Below are positions 41,936 through 52,835 of a stretch of 64,000 nucleotides of DNA, one piece after another. A program made the translations under genes and the position numbers. This DNA comes from Incumbomyces delicatus (lineage: Eukaryota > Ascomycota > Eurotiomycetes > Chaetothyriales > Trichomeriaceae). The stretch covers positions 930,001-994,000 of the forward strand of contig JACJVS010000004.1 in assembly GCA_017655985.1 (NCBI GenBank). Reading direction: 5' to 3'. Position 1 is the first letter of the stretch. Each line of letters begins with the position of its first letter. Under the pieces are notes generated by a model, which saw only the letters and a list, made by a program, of their open reading frames with translations, made no database searches and was not told where the DNA came from.

Positions 41936-43225
41936 ATGCCCGAAGCATTGCACCACGATACCTTGCTGATCAACCCACCAGGCTCGCCCTCGCGTGCACG
42001 CCGAGCCTCCCTGAAAATTTTGAGTCGTAACGTCGACAAGGTCGTGCTTGGAAACTTGCTGTTCGACGCTTGGTACTTCTCGCCATACCCAGAAAGCGTT
42101 TTGTTCAGCAATGATCACCCACTGGCCAAACCTCCTTTAAATGGCGAAACGAGAAATGGACATGTGGAGAAGTCATCCAATCCTATCACGGCACGTCTTT
42201 ATATATGCCCATATTGCTTCAAATACACCATCAATGCTTCAGATTATATCTCACATCTGCAGTTTCACGTCAGGGAGTATGAAGCAGACCCGGAAGCCTG
42301 GCGGCCAGTGCCGAAGACTGCCTTGAAAGTTTACGAGTGGGATGATTATACGGTCTGGGACGTTGACGGAGAGCAAGAGAAGCTCTACTGTCAAAATCTG
42401 TCTTTGTTCGGAAAACTCTTCTTGGAACAAAAGAGCGTCTTTTTTGACACTTCCGGCTTTCACTATTTCGTCCTCACCCACAGTGTGTCAACCCTGCCTG
42501 CAGGCGCAGGGGCGGCGAAGAATCGTGGCAGGCGACGACAGTCGTCAGGAACTAAGACTGACCTTGATTTCAAAGCTAGGGTCTTGGGGTTCTTTTCAAA
42601 GGAGACTCTGTCATGGGACGCCAACAATCTGGCCTGCATCTTGGTCTTTCCACCTTACCAGCACCGTAACCTGGGACAATTGCTGATGGCCGTGTCGTAC
42701 AAGCTCAGTGGCTGGGAATGGGAAGACAGCATTATTGGCGGGCCAGAGAAACCCTTAAGCGCGCTCGGACGTAGGAGTTATTTAAGATTCTGGTCGGAGC
42801 GTATTGCGCGGTTCTTCATGGGCCAAACTGCTGACGCCGAGGGAGAGAAGGTTTTCGGCAGGCCTTCAAAGAGAAGACTGGCATTGGCACGGGATGAAAT
42901 GACAGTCAAGGAGATCGGTGATAGAACGGGAATGCTGACAGAAGATGTGATAGCCGCGTTGCACGAGATGGGCATCTGTGAGACTATGCCCGGCAAGCGA
43001 AAGAAGCAATCAAGCGAAGATCACGGTGCCGAACGGACGGAAGAGATCGTGCCGACGACAATGTTGGTCAAGCGAAGTGAGATCCTAGTGTGGGCAGAGC
43101 GAAACAAGGTTGACCTTGTCGCCCCGGTGAAAGAAGAGGGCTTTCTTGGAGAATGGGCTTTGAGCGATGCCAACGAATATGGCAGCAACGTGGAGAGTTC
43201 TGAAGAGCAAGACAGAGCCACCTAG
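41936..43225 (+). CDS. SAS2: MYST-family histone acetyltransferase, SAS2-like
   Basis: Likely acetylates histone H4, in yeast at Lys16 within the SAS complex. One exon, 429 residues from ATG 41936; the open frame extends upstream only through non-ATG codons. The MYST zinc finger has Cys91, Cys94, His107 and His111 (YICPYC...HLQFH). The acetyltransferase core has CILVFPPYQHRNLGQLLM, which includes catalytic-loop Cys234 and the acetyl-CoA loop, and GGPEKPLSALG with the general base Glu271. A basic, Gly-rich insertion (about 190-210) lies inside the catalytic domain. The acetyl-CoA loop reads Q-H-R-N-L-G-Q, close to the family Q-R-x-G-x-G/A pattern. SAS2 fits better than ESA1 because there is no chromodomain. 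Confidence 0.87.
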   Translation: MPEALHHDTLLINPPGSPSRARRASLKILSRNVDKVVLGNLLFDAWYFSPYPESVLFSNDHPLAKPPLNGETRNGHVEKSSNPITARLYICPYCFKYTINASDYISHLQFHVREYEADPEAWRPVPKTALKVYEWDDYTVWDVDGEQEKLYCQNLSLFGKLFLEQKSVFFDTSGFHYFVLTHSVSTLPAGAGAAKNRGRRRQSSGTKTDLDFKARVLGFFSKETLSWDANNLACILVFPPYQHRNLGQLLMAVSYKLSGWEWEDSIIGGPEKPLSALGRRSYLRFWSERIARFFMGQTADAEGEKVFGRPSKRRLALARDEMTVKEIGDRTGMLTEDVIAALHEMGICETMPGKRKKQSSEDHGAERTEEIVPTTMLVKRSEILVWAERNKVDLVAPVKEEGFLGEWALSDANEYGSNVESSEEQDRAT

Positions 43226-43417
43226 CTATGCTGGATATAGGGACAAATAGGGAGGCAATGCTGTACGTTCACCATAATTATCTGCAAGGCTGAAATCGTC
43301 GACCAGAAAGGTGCAATCTTGTCTGCGGCGAGCTAGAGAATACTCTCCATCTTCCCCTTCGCAGACCAGGAAAAGCAGCCGACCGCGACCAATATCCCAG
43401 ATGGAGACGTCCATCAT
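43226..43417 (-). CDS. Possible 63-residue protein or exon, unidentified
   Basis: Begins with ATG ATG at 43417 and uses third-position G/C in its first two-thirds (MMDVSIWDIGRGRLLFLVCEGEDGEY is the visible start, described here only in part). It ends immediately against the SAS2 stop codon on the other strand. No domain, signal peptide or partner exon seen; may be chance within the SAS2 3' UTR. Confidence 0.2.
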   Translation of the reverse strand: MMDVSIWDIGRGRLLFLVCEGEDGEYSLARRRQDCTFLVDDFSLADNYGERTALPPYLSLYPA

Positions 43418-45204
43418 TTATTGGTTGTTGGAGGAGGAAATCGGAACATTTACAACCGACTTCTCACCACATTCCGCATAAGTGATCGAGGTCTTAGACG
43501 AGCCGGGCCTGGTTCGTGTGATAATGCTGATAAAGCTTCGCTTACCTGTCACAGCCGCTCAATCACAGTGCCGCGCTTCGATGGCCGCCCAAATCCTTGA
43601 AGATGCATACAATAATTTCAATTCCAAATTCCAAACCCCAAATTTGTGAGTGTCGATTTTTTGGGAAGCTGTGCTTGTACATAACGAGGGCTCCAGTGAC
43701 ACCATATCGACGTTTTCCACCTTCGTTCTCCAACAAGAATCTCCTCACCAAAGCATGCACAATCCATGGAATTGGTACTGGTCAAGTGACGGGCTACAGA
43801 GCTTTTCCTGAAGGATAGTTATATACGCCAAGGCAAGCAGACTTGGTCGAGTCGGCTGCGCAGATCGAGTTCCGACTACTCCAGATATCACCTGAGTCAG
43901 GAGTGGTGGTGGTTGTTAATGTTGCTATGATCGTCGTGCCCCATCTGTTTATCGTGCCACAAAGTGCAATCTATTAACGAAAATAGGAATGGCTAAAGCC
44001 TCTATAATTATTCAGTCCAGCGAGCATGAAACATAAAGCGGCGGGACCATACTAGAAGCTCGTGTGATGGCGTGAATGATGTATTTCGCACGGAAATAAG
44101 GATTATTGTGCACACAGCACTGAATGCTGGACTACATTCTATTCTTTCACATGCTATTCGTCCTTTCCCCTGCATCTCATGTCTGGTGGTTTCTGAGTGT
44201 TTAAAGCACGCCAAAGCAAAAGATTAATAAAAGCTCCGTACTCGCGTGTACCTTGTATCCTCTTATATACATGAACAAACCATGTACCTAACGCGACTGC
44301 CCAGGATCGACGTGGCCCAAGATCTGCTAAATTTTAGTCCATGCGAAATGGGGTATTGGCCTCGGAGATAGAGTTCGTTGCCGACTTCCCCTATTATACG
44401 ATGTATATACATATGCACGGAAACCTCAAGCGAGTGTAGCGCGTCATCCTGGCAAGCCCTTTGCCCGGGGCATGAAGAAACTGCTGTGCCGACCATGCAT
44501 CCTTGACGAAGGCTTTGCTTGTGTTCCGAGAGCCAAGCTTCTTATTGAGCTAATGCAACAGCTTCGGAGTATTGATCAGCCACTTTCTTCTTCCCCCTAG
44601 CGATTTGCATTCCGGTACTGGGAAGCAAAACGGTCTGTCAATAGTAGGAGACCCGGCGGCTTGATGAGCTTCGTCTCCGGTTTCGAAGCGGTTTTACTAG
44701 CAGTAGACCCGTTGGATTGTGACAAATGTGCGTGATTGGACCCCAATGGGCTCATTCGCTGCGCAGTTGGGGCCCACTGTCTACGTTCCGATTTGCTGTG
44801 CAACTATAACTGGAGCACAATGCGCAGGGGAACCTGCCCCATTCCAACTTTGTGGATCGAGTATATTCCATCGTACGTTGACGTCTTACCACTTTTGACA
44901 ATTCTCCAAACCCAAAATGGACACAAGCTTTCTATTTGGGAGTAAGTGTAGAATTCAATCTGCGAGCATGGGGCTCCTGGTCGTGAGAAACAGCCACAAT
45001 AATATAGGGCTTTTCCGAAGTTTCGATCCTGGCGCAGATTTGTTTGGCTTGGGGCACTGGCATGCGCAGCCGTGTGGACTCATTTTCGACGGAGAAATCA
45101 CGCGAATTTGGAACGAATTTTACCAGGCAGACAAGTCCATACTAATTGGTATAGAGTTGAGGCTTGCAAAGTGCCCACTTAGGATGCGAGGTGGTTGTTT
45201 CACA

Positions 45205-45234
45205 AAACGTTCATACAGTAAACGTTCATACAGT
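45205..45234. repeat. Tandem 15-bp duplication
   Basis: AAACGTTCATACAGT occurs twice, back to back and identical. Confidence 0.8.
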
Positions 45235-45284
45235 CTACGTCAACGGCTTCATTTGTACCACCAACTTTTGTCCCTGGCTGATAT

Positions 45285-45294
45285 TACCTAGGTA
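45285..45294. repeat. TACCTAGGTA palindrome, copy 3
   Basis: Exact 10-bp palindrome about 890 bp upstream of the next start codon. Confidence 0.8.
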
Positions 45295-46180
45295 GACGAC
45301 TTTGGGCAGTGGTCGTATTTTCCGGGTCAGTAGCCATAGATACTGCATTAGGCGGTGGATCCATTGTCTGAGTGTACTTCGTAGGAAGAAGACGTACCGA
45401 GCAGAGTTTTGCTGAAAGACCGCGATGCCGCTCATGCCACGAGGCATTTGGTCTGGCACGTCTGGGACGTCATGCGGCACTATACTCGGAACAAGGTGTT
45501 TTTAGCTGGTGAAGACCAAAACTTTATGAGGAAGTGTATATTCACCCGAAAAAGCACAACCTTGCATCTTTCATTTCGGGCCCCAGCCTTTGCCTCAAAG
45601 TTTAACGCGAAGTGGCTTTCCTCGATCTGACCAAGTCTTCCGGTCTCGAGCAACACCTCGTCTTTCATCGACACTGCCTCGCGAACCCTCGAGTACGTCG
45701 AGTTCCTTTCCCAGTGAATTGTGTCCTCTCCACGTCACCAGGGCATTGGAGGCATTCATCCTTTTGTCGACCCTTTCAACAGCCTCAGCCGCCGTGGCCG
45801 GTCCTTCATCCTCATACCTGACTTGGGTCCAACGTCATCTACTCGTCCAAACGTAGATCTACGCTCTTTTGTCGATCCTGTTGACCTTTTGAGCGGTGTT
45901 TCTCACCTAGAATCCGTTTGCTCACAAGTCTGGTTCGAAACACGGGTCGTGCGCACACACCTGCTCGAAGCAAATCAGGTTTCGTGTCCGCTTTGCCAAC
46001 GGTTCTTCCGTTGCGTTCCCCGCCGGCAGGTGGCAGAAACGTGGAATATCCGGCATTTCGATCTCTGCGGCCTCGACAACAGACCTAACATCTCCCACCC
46101 CGCCGACCGCCACGTCAAACCCCAGCAACCGACCTCCAACCGTAGATAGGGAGCAGAGAAGAGCCTCTGGAAGGAAGGTC

Positions 46181-47704
46181 ATGGCTGCTCAAGCGGGACA
46201 AGCAGCATCAGCAGCACCAGCACCAGCACCTGCCCAGGGTGCAGCTTTCACTTGGCTGTTGGAGCACATCATGGCATACCCGGGTACCTACGAGCTGCCG
46301 CTGAGAACGATGTATACTCTAAACTCTACGTCACATTCCCAGCAAAGCAATCCTTCTCCAGGCAGGGTTGGAAACGCTTTCCCCAGTCACAAAATCCAGA
46401 ACCCGAACAACTCGTCGACAGTCACTGCCGCAGCCCAGCTGAAAGCTAATTTGATGACCCATATTGCTCAGCAACCCTCTCAACCACAATCTTTACCGCC
46501 GAGCTTCATCACGACCTTCGTTAGACGTTGTTTTTCCACTGATTTGACTCAAGTTGATTTCCCTCAAGCGCTGACGGCTCTGGATTACCTGAAAGATCTT
46601 GAGATGCGGCGCCGGAATGAAATCGTGGCTGCTCTCACCTGGTTGGGCGTTGACCGAGCAGACATCCAAAATCGCGACAAGATTGCCAAGGACTACCCAA
46701 ATGCTTTTCAGTGGATCGAAGGCATGGAAGAAAAAGAACGGAAAGTCGAGATGCTCTACACTCACGTCTATCTTGGTCTGAGAAGATGGGCCCTGGTGAA
46801 CGAAATGTCGTTGAAGCCTTTCAACAAACAGAACTGCTTGGCCATGCTCAATACCCTCTACCCTCCCCTGCTGACTAGCTCTCAATTTGTTCCGCCGACC
46901 AAGCAGCTCACTCAGCAGATCGTCGCCGAGCAACGAAAGCATTTCTTCCGCTACATTACTGCCGTCGAGAGCAAAGGGACTGGTGTTCTCAAGAATGTCA
47001 TGTCGCAGCATGCAAGATCTGGAGAAGAGACTGGTTGGCCCAAGGTACGTGATGACCTGGACAACTATCTGCAGGCAGCAAACTCCATCATCGATGACTG
47101 TCTCGAGACTACGGTTCGGTCCATGTCACCACGCAGTGCTGCTTTTCCCACATCTCCAGCGGACGATGAGTTCAAGCGCAAGGTGGATTCTGGCATTTCA
47201 TTTGGCTCCGGCTATGCCTCTAACCGAAGCTCTGGGCAAAGCCATGTCACTCGGCCAAGCACAAGCAGTAGCTTCAGCGCTCACAGTCGACACACATCAA
47301 GAGATAAACAACTTGATAAGACTCTAGCTTACTCCGCCGAAGAAGATGAGACGATCACATTGAAGCCTGCTGGATCTGCTCTTGAACGAATAGCTCGGGA
47401 GCTTCGCAAGATTGGTAGCCGCACCCATCTGCCCGAGGAGTCCAGATCTCGTCCGGTCAATATCAATGATGATCATGTCATGGTAGACGTTGAATCACCA
47501 CCGCCAACCCCCGGTCGTGGTTTGCGATTGAAACAAAGCCTCCGCAACATGCGATCGAACAGTAGGATGCGCTCGGCTAGCTCGTCTCGTCCGAGCAGTC
47601 GCAACGACTCCCTGGGACACGTGGAGGACGTGCCAGATTTTGATGCAGATGCGATGCGGCGACAGAGGGAAGCATGGGAAGCACAGCACCAGAATGCCAG
47701 GTAA
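46181..47704 (+). CDS. Conserved-looking fungal protein of unknown function
   Basis: One exon, 507 residues, ATG 46181. I do not recognise the family. The first 20 residues are Ala/Pro-rich. Residues ~25-330 look entirely helical (AAFTWLLEHIMAYPGTYELP; FPQALTALDYLKDLEMRRR; LGLRRWALVNEMSLKPFNKQ), with one Ser/Asn-rich loop near 52-80. The last ~170 residues are disordered and rich in Ser and Arg (NMRSNSRMRSASSSRPSSR), suggesting phosphorylation. No signal peptide, membrane helix or catalytic motif. Codon use and uninterrupted length argue that it is a real gene. Confidence 0.75.
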   Translation: MAAQAGQAASAAPAPAPAQGAAFTWLLEHIMAYPGTYELPLRTMYTLNSTSHSQQSNPSPGRVGNAFPSHKIQNPNNSSTVTAAAQLKANLMTHIAQQPSQPQSLPPSFITTFVRRCFSTDLTQVDFPQALTALDYLKDLEMRRRNEIVAALTWLGVDRADIQNRDKIAKDYPNAFQWIEGMEEKERKVEMLYTHVYLGLRRWALVNEMSLKPFNKQNCLAMLNTLYPPLLTSSQFVPPTKQLTQQIVAEQRKHFFRYITAVESKGTGVLKNVMSQHARSGEETGWPKVRDDLDNYLQAANSIIDDCLETTVRSMSPRSAAFPTSPADDEFKRKVDSGISFGSGYASNRSSGQSHVTRPSTSSSFSAHSRHTSRDKQLDKTLAYSAEEDETITLKPAGSALERIARELRKIGSRTHLPEESRSRPVNINDDHVMVDVESPPPTPGRGLRLKQSLRNMRSNSRMRSASSSRPSSRNDSLGHVEDVPDFDADAMRRQREAWEAQHQNAR

Positions 47705-49047
47705 CAAATAGGTAATGTTTTGAGATGCGTTCATGATCAGAGAGGAGTTTATGACAGGCTACAACGACTCATGCTTTGGGAGTTGGGAGGAATATGTTGT
47801 ACGAATTCACGACGATGACGGCGTTTGGGCCCAGGTTCGAATTCCAGTGCTTGTCACCAAAAGTGTATGATACTACTACCAAAAGGATACGCAAGAATGG
47901 CGACGCTCTCACGAGTAGAAAAAGGTACACAGGCATCGACAAGTGCCAGGATTCTGGATGAAGGATATGAACAAACAGTGTTTTTGATGGTAGATTGCTT
48001 GATATGCATGGATTAGGAAATTACAGGAGATCGACCAATTATTATTGGTATTTTATTGACGAGAGCGTGTTGGGTCTTTTGAGACCTGCCTCTAGTGGCA
48101 GTCCTCTAACTGGTTGAGAATTCGACAAGTTATTCTCTAAAAGGCCATCAGGTCTAGACTTGTGTTTGCCCATTTTGAGTTGCGAGCACGATCCCTACAT
48201 GCATAGGGCCACAAGATGCCGTGGTGTCGTTCTGGTGTGGAAGGATCACGCGTTCAGAGCGTTCAGCCACTTCCTCGCAAGCGCTGACAGCCCTACATAA
48301 TCTCAAGGCCAACTACGCGCAACCCTGCCATTATAGCACGAAGTAAAAAATCGCGAACGTGTCTCACGTTTCTTTCCTGGGTATATTGTGGAGGACTGCG
48401 CAAGTACGCATAGGTGGAGCATGTCTTTTATTATTTTAGGAGGATACTTATAGCTGGTTTGTTCGCGTACCTAAAATTGCGCACCATCTTCAGGTCCAGA
48501 ACATCGAAATCGCACGCGTCAGCAGCATGAGTTACAACCCTGGACGGGAGTCCTCGGTTCTCTAGTGCAAAATTCTTCATTCTCCATATGCGGAGCTGTT
48601 TCAGAGTGCGAATTACTCATGCAGTAGGTTGCACGCGGCGTGAGGAAAAGATTTGGAGAGTGTTCAGAATAAGCAAATATTGAATGGGATGAACTGTCAT
48701 GCACGTCGAAGGAGACTTCTTCCACTTTAAGACAAGGCCCGACATGTTCGGAGAATTGAATATGCAGGCAGCGCCAAAGTATTAATGCCTGAGGCCGTTA
48801 GGCATCAACGATTTAATACAAGCCTGAATTTTGCGCAGCCTTTTGGATAGCCTTGACAGCCCACCTTCCCTGCGTGGAAGAACCACGATCAATTATTGTG
48901 CAGATGCACGAGTCGGCCACGGCTTTACATGGTTGCATTTCTCTGATCCAATGCTATACCTTTGCCAACATTGATCTTGTTCTTGCTCAATTCGCCCGAC
49001 TCCAATGCACAATCTCGTTGTCTCTTACTGATTTCACACCCAACACC
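47705..49047. other. Intergenic between the unknown protein and prefoldin 3
   Basis: 1.34 kb, no gene supported. The frame of prefoldin 3 stays open upstream to 48853, but without homology, so it is treated as 5' UTR. Confidence 0.5.
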
Positions 49048-49689
49048 ATGACGACTGAGTCGGAGTCTACCTCGAATCCTCGGGGCATCCCAACTTTCCC
49101 ATTTCTTCCTGATGTCTCAGACTACGTTAAGTCTCAATCCGAGGTCGAGGGCACTCTTAAACGGTTTCAAGAAATGATCTCGAAATACCAGTTTATGAGC
49201 CAAAATGTCGAGCGAAGAGCAGCTGGCTTGAGAGAAAAGCTGCCAGAGATGAAGAAAAGCTTGGAAACAGTCCAGTTCTTGCGCTTACAAAAAGCGTCTA
49301 GTATTGCAGACCCGGACCTAGACGAGTTGGAAGCCAATGACGATGCAGACAAACCGCGAGCAGGGGTCATTGAGACAACCTTTCCCTTACAGGACACTCT
49401 CTACGCTTATGCTAGTCTTGATGTCAAGAGCCTAGAAGAGGTCTACTTGTGGTTAGGTGCAAACGTGATGGTAGCATACCCACTGGACGAGGCAGAAAAT
49501 CTCCTGCGTGACAAGCTGGATAAAGCAAAAGAGTCTCTAAAGGCAGCCGAAGAAGACCTAGAGTTCATCAGGGTGCAGACAACAACATTGGAGGTTGCGA
49601 CTGCGCGAGTGCACAATTGGGACGTGGGGGAAAAGCGGAAGTTGAAGGAACAGGGCAGCAGTCTACCCGGGAAAGAAACTGAAGAGTGA
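49048..49689 (+). CDS. PAC10: Prefoldin subunit 3
   Basis: Alpha-class subunit of the hexameric prefoldin that hands nascent actin and tubulin to the CCT chaperonin. One exon, 213 residues, the usual length. I chose ATG 49048 because the family begins with a short tail and then GIPTFPFLPDVSDYV. The two coiled-coil helices (about 35-85 and 150-195) flank the beta hairpins with ETTFPLQDTLYAYASL and VYLWLGANVMVAYPLDEA, all hallmark prefoldin-3 stretches. Confidence 0.95.
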   Translation: MTTESESTSNPRGIPTFPFLPDVSDYVKSQSEVEGTLKRFQEMISKYQFMSQNVERRAAGLREKLPEMKKSLETVQFLRLQKASSIADPDLDELEANDDADKPRAGVIETTFPLQDTLYAYASLDVKSLEEVYLWLGANVMVAYPLDEAENLLRDKLDKAKESLKAAEEDLEFIRVQTTTLEVATARVHNWDVGEKRKLKEQGSSLPGKETEE

Positions 49690-51036
49690 AGACGCTCGAA
49701 ATCCTCATCTTGAGAATGCCTTATCATGGCAATAGCTGGCCCAGGTTACGAAAGGATGTCGATACGGGCGATGCTCGGCCAAATCTACGCAAGACACGAC
49801 GAAGATATCTGCTTTGCCCAGTTTATCCCCCGCCGGACCTTCTCTCGTCCTAAAGATTTGGAAGTCGTCGCAATCACGTCTTGCCTGCTGTTTGTTGTAT
49901 GAGTTAAATCTTGTACACAGCAAACTTAGCTATTGCCAGTTCCGCGCAGAATGGCGGATGAGACTTTTGGGGGGCAAACCATGGACGCGAGGCAACGCAC
50001 CTCGCAAACTCGCGTGCTGCTACCCCTCACTTGTCCATACGTCAACCTTGGACGTCGTCAAGTCAAGGCTCCAGACAATGTTGGTCCAACAAGTCGACTC
50101 AATTTTGGGGAGTTATTAGAGATATCAACGTGTCCTTCTGCCAAAGCGACTTGGTACTGATCCCCCCCCCGGATCAGCCTTTCCTCTCTGTCGTCACCAT
50201 CCGAGCCACACATGCGAAGGGGCAACGTCCCAACTAATGTATCGAGTACTTGGACCAGGCAGTCGGTTTTGACCAAGGCACTCGATTCACAAGAGGCGAG
50301 GTCAAGGGGAAGATGCCAAACTTCAGCGGAAAAACAATATGGGATTTCTACTATAGTTAGTGTGGAGGGCACGGCCGATAGCAAGCTACTTTGTACGACC
50401 ATTCGCAACAACATACACGTCCTTAGTTGTGCGGAAGAAGGCATTAGAATTGAGAGATATGACGACGAAGGAGGTAAGAAAAGGAGACGAGAAAAGTGAA
50501 TTCTACGGCGAACGACCTAAATCCAGTGGTATTCTTCCTTGTACAATTCAACCAGGCAGATATTCTTGGATTGAAACGTTTGATGATGCTCGAAATACGT
50601 GTCATGTGTAAATACATTTGAAGGCAAAACTTTCCGACCAACACGTTCAAAATCTGTTGGGATTTCTCTATGTAGGGTCAATTTCAAGTTCTTCTCGGAG
50701 AGCAGCTTTCTCGCCGCATTCACATTTGGAAGGCAAGAACTAAAATTGGTAGAGGCCATACTATGATTGCGCGTGTTACCACAGCCAGATGACCCTGTTA
50801 CCTTTGCATATTATACAGTTGAAACCCCGATCATACGAGGCTCACAAGCTAGCTCAATTGATTTGTGGTCGATTCGAAATTAGATAAGGCCGATGCTTCC
50901 CTTACTCGCGTGAGAGAGACAATCAGCACCAAGTCAATGAAAGGATGGCTTTGTGCGACCGTGAATGACCCTAGTTATTCATGCGTCTTCCACTCGTCAT
51001 GGCGACAACAGCACCAGTCTCACGTGCTCGACGGTT
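49690..51036. other. Convergent intergenic region after prefoldin 3
   Basis: 1.35 kb between two 3' ends without a gene. Holds a small hairpin with an all-C loop (50157-50177). Confidence 0.5.
50157..50177. other. Hairpin CTGATCC-(C)7-GGATCAG
   Basis: Seven-bp perfect arms around a loop of seven cytosines in intergenic DNA. Could be a transcript-end structure or a G-quartet-prone tract on the other strand; nothing shows function. Confidence 0.5.
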
Positions 51037-52835
51037 CTACTTTCTCGATGATTGTCTCTCGATCCCAGCCTCACAGGTACTGTTTGTCCACGTACCCTGA
51101 AACGAATCAAGGAAAAATCCAGCCTTGACACCGCCAAGGTTCGCTTCCAAGTGAAGCGAGGAGAGACCACTAAATTGGGCAAAGTCGAAGGAGATTTGTG
51201 TCAGGGGACACGGCGGAGCCGCACATTGAGGCGGGGTTGGGTAGCGTTGACTGCCTGCGATTTCCTCGTGACCAGCCGCCCTGCTTGCATTTGAAGCCGT
51301 ATCTGCAACCCAGCGATAGGCTGTCGCTACAATCTCGCAAGGAGCACCCGAGCCTGTATTGTTGCATGCAACATAAGCGGATTTTGCATCGAACCAGTAA
51401 ATGTTGTTGAAGGCGCGTGGTCCTGCGCCAAATGACCCTGGCAAATTTCTGCCCTGAGCATCAGACGAGGGATCCTCAATGGTGTCCTTGGGATTGTACA
51501 TAGCCAACCGGTCACCATCGTGTGGTAAGAAGGGTGTGTTGGGTGGTGGACCATAGCCGTATCCGCTACTCCAGTAAAAGTGGTCATAGGGGTCAAATAT
51601 AGGTGGTGACGTGGTCTCATTCGGATTGCTGGTCGAGAATACCGGAAGGTCGTCAAATGTGATCACAAATTGACCGACTTCTCCGCAGGTCGGCGATGCA
51701 GACATAGTGCTAGCGGTGGTGGTGGACTCCGAGCCCGCGTATGTTTGAGTGACTGTCAATAACGGGTAGGTGACCACGACAGCGGTTGTCACGCTAACAA
51801 TTGTAGAGGCAGGGCTTGACTTAGTTGAGGCAGTAGTTGAGTGAGCAGATGTTGAATCGTCTGGCGTATTGCTGCAAGCAGAGCTTGAGATGCAACTGGT
51901 CGTGCCAGAAGGATTATAGACACTTTCAGGTATTGGAGATGCTCCCGCAGGCGTTGTCATCAGAACTGTGGTGTTGTATGTCTCATGGGAGATGGTGGTA
52001 TGTCCATTCCACTCATTGCACCAGGACGCCCATTGCCCGTTGATCGGTGCAAAGACCATGGAGCAAGTCTGTCTCTTCTGCAGAAATTGATGACCGGTCT
52101 CGGTTGGCTGTTGCGTAACAGTGATTGTTGACAAATAGGTGGTAGAAGTGACAATTTCGTGGTGGGCATCATCTTGAAGGCTGCTGGTTGCAACCGAGTC
52201 GCCTCTTGTTGAAGTTTCAGTCGCCCGAAGAGCAGTCACAACCGGGCCAGCGGGTGGGAAAGATACAGTGGTCGTGGCAACTGCAGCTGACGTCGAATGT
52301 GAGAAGTGGTAAAGGATACTGTCATCGTTGGGGTCGTCAGTTCCCACAACAGCAGGAGCGGAGGCAGTGTGGGTAAAATAGATTGGGGTTGTCTCTGGTG
52401 GCTCATTGACGGGGCGGTCTTGACTCGAGTTTTCGATGACAATGGTGTCGATACCGGCGACAGAGCTAAAGTAGCTTGAAATCGACTTAGGGTCACCTTC
52501 AACAATGGTAGCAACTGGGTTCGCTTGGATGATGACCTGAGTAACAGTCACCGGAGGAGGCGGCGCAGGGCAAGGCCTATACGTGTGAGTAGATGGTTTC
52601 AACGCAAGCCCAGTGGGTGGTCTTACTCTTGTCTCGGCTTTAATGGCATCGGCAGGTACTCTGTCACAGTCTCTGTGCAGGCACATGTTGGTTGGCTATT
52701 TCCACGGTCAGAACTGATAGGTAGAAACAGAAAGCTTGCTTACCTCTTGCTAGCTTGTACAGCTTTGCCAGGAACAATGACCGCTGCACGAGCGTGCAGA
52801 GTGGCGAGAACCAGAGGGATGAATCGTATCAGCAT
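51037..52835 (-). CDS. Secreted Ser/Thr-rich surface protein of unknown function
   Basis: Predicted wall or surface protein. I read three exons (52835-52744, 52695-52627, 52576-51037) with introns of 48 and 50 nt, giving 566 residues. Exon 1 supplies a signal peptide (MLIRFIPLVLATLHARAA). Exon 2 carries the Cys-rich CACTETVTEYLP element frequent in fungal surface proteins. Then come VTVTQVIIQANP, a long Ser/Thr/Pro-rich region with several TxTVTQ stretches, and one central CSMVFAPINGQWASWCNEW block near residue 225. A compact C-terminal domain of about 200 residues (FVITFDDLPVF; AFNNIYWFDAKSAYVACNN; SLHLEANLGGVKAGFFLDSF) ends the protein. There is no GPI signal. I do not recognise the C-terminal domain with certainty. 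Confidence 0.8.

Larger units (their letters stand above)
43418..46180. other. 2.8-kb interval without a supportable gene
   Basis: Short frames only. Contains an exact 15-bp tandem duplication (45205-45234) and the third TACCTAGGTA copy (45285-45294). The last ~550 bp are pyrimidine-rich on the plus strand and probably the 5' UTR and promoter of the next gene. Confidence 0.5.

Noticed and set aside
45590..46149. Open frames before the 507-residue unknown protein
   Set aside because: No ATG in useful context and pyrimidine-rich; better explained as 5' UTR.
48853..49047. In-frame upstream extension of prefoldin subunit 3
   Set aside because: The added 65 residues have no counterpart in the family and the ATG at 49048 gives the normal length.
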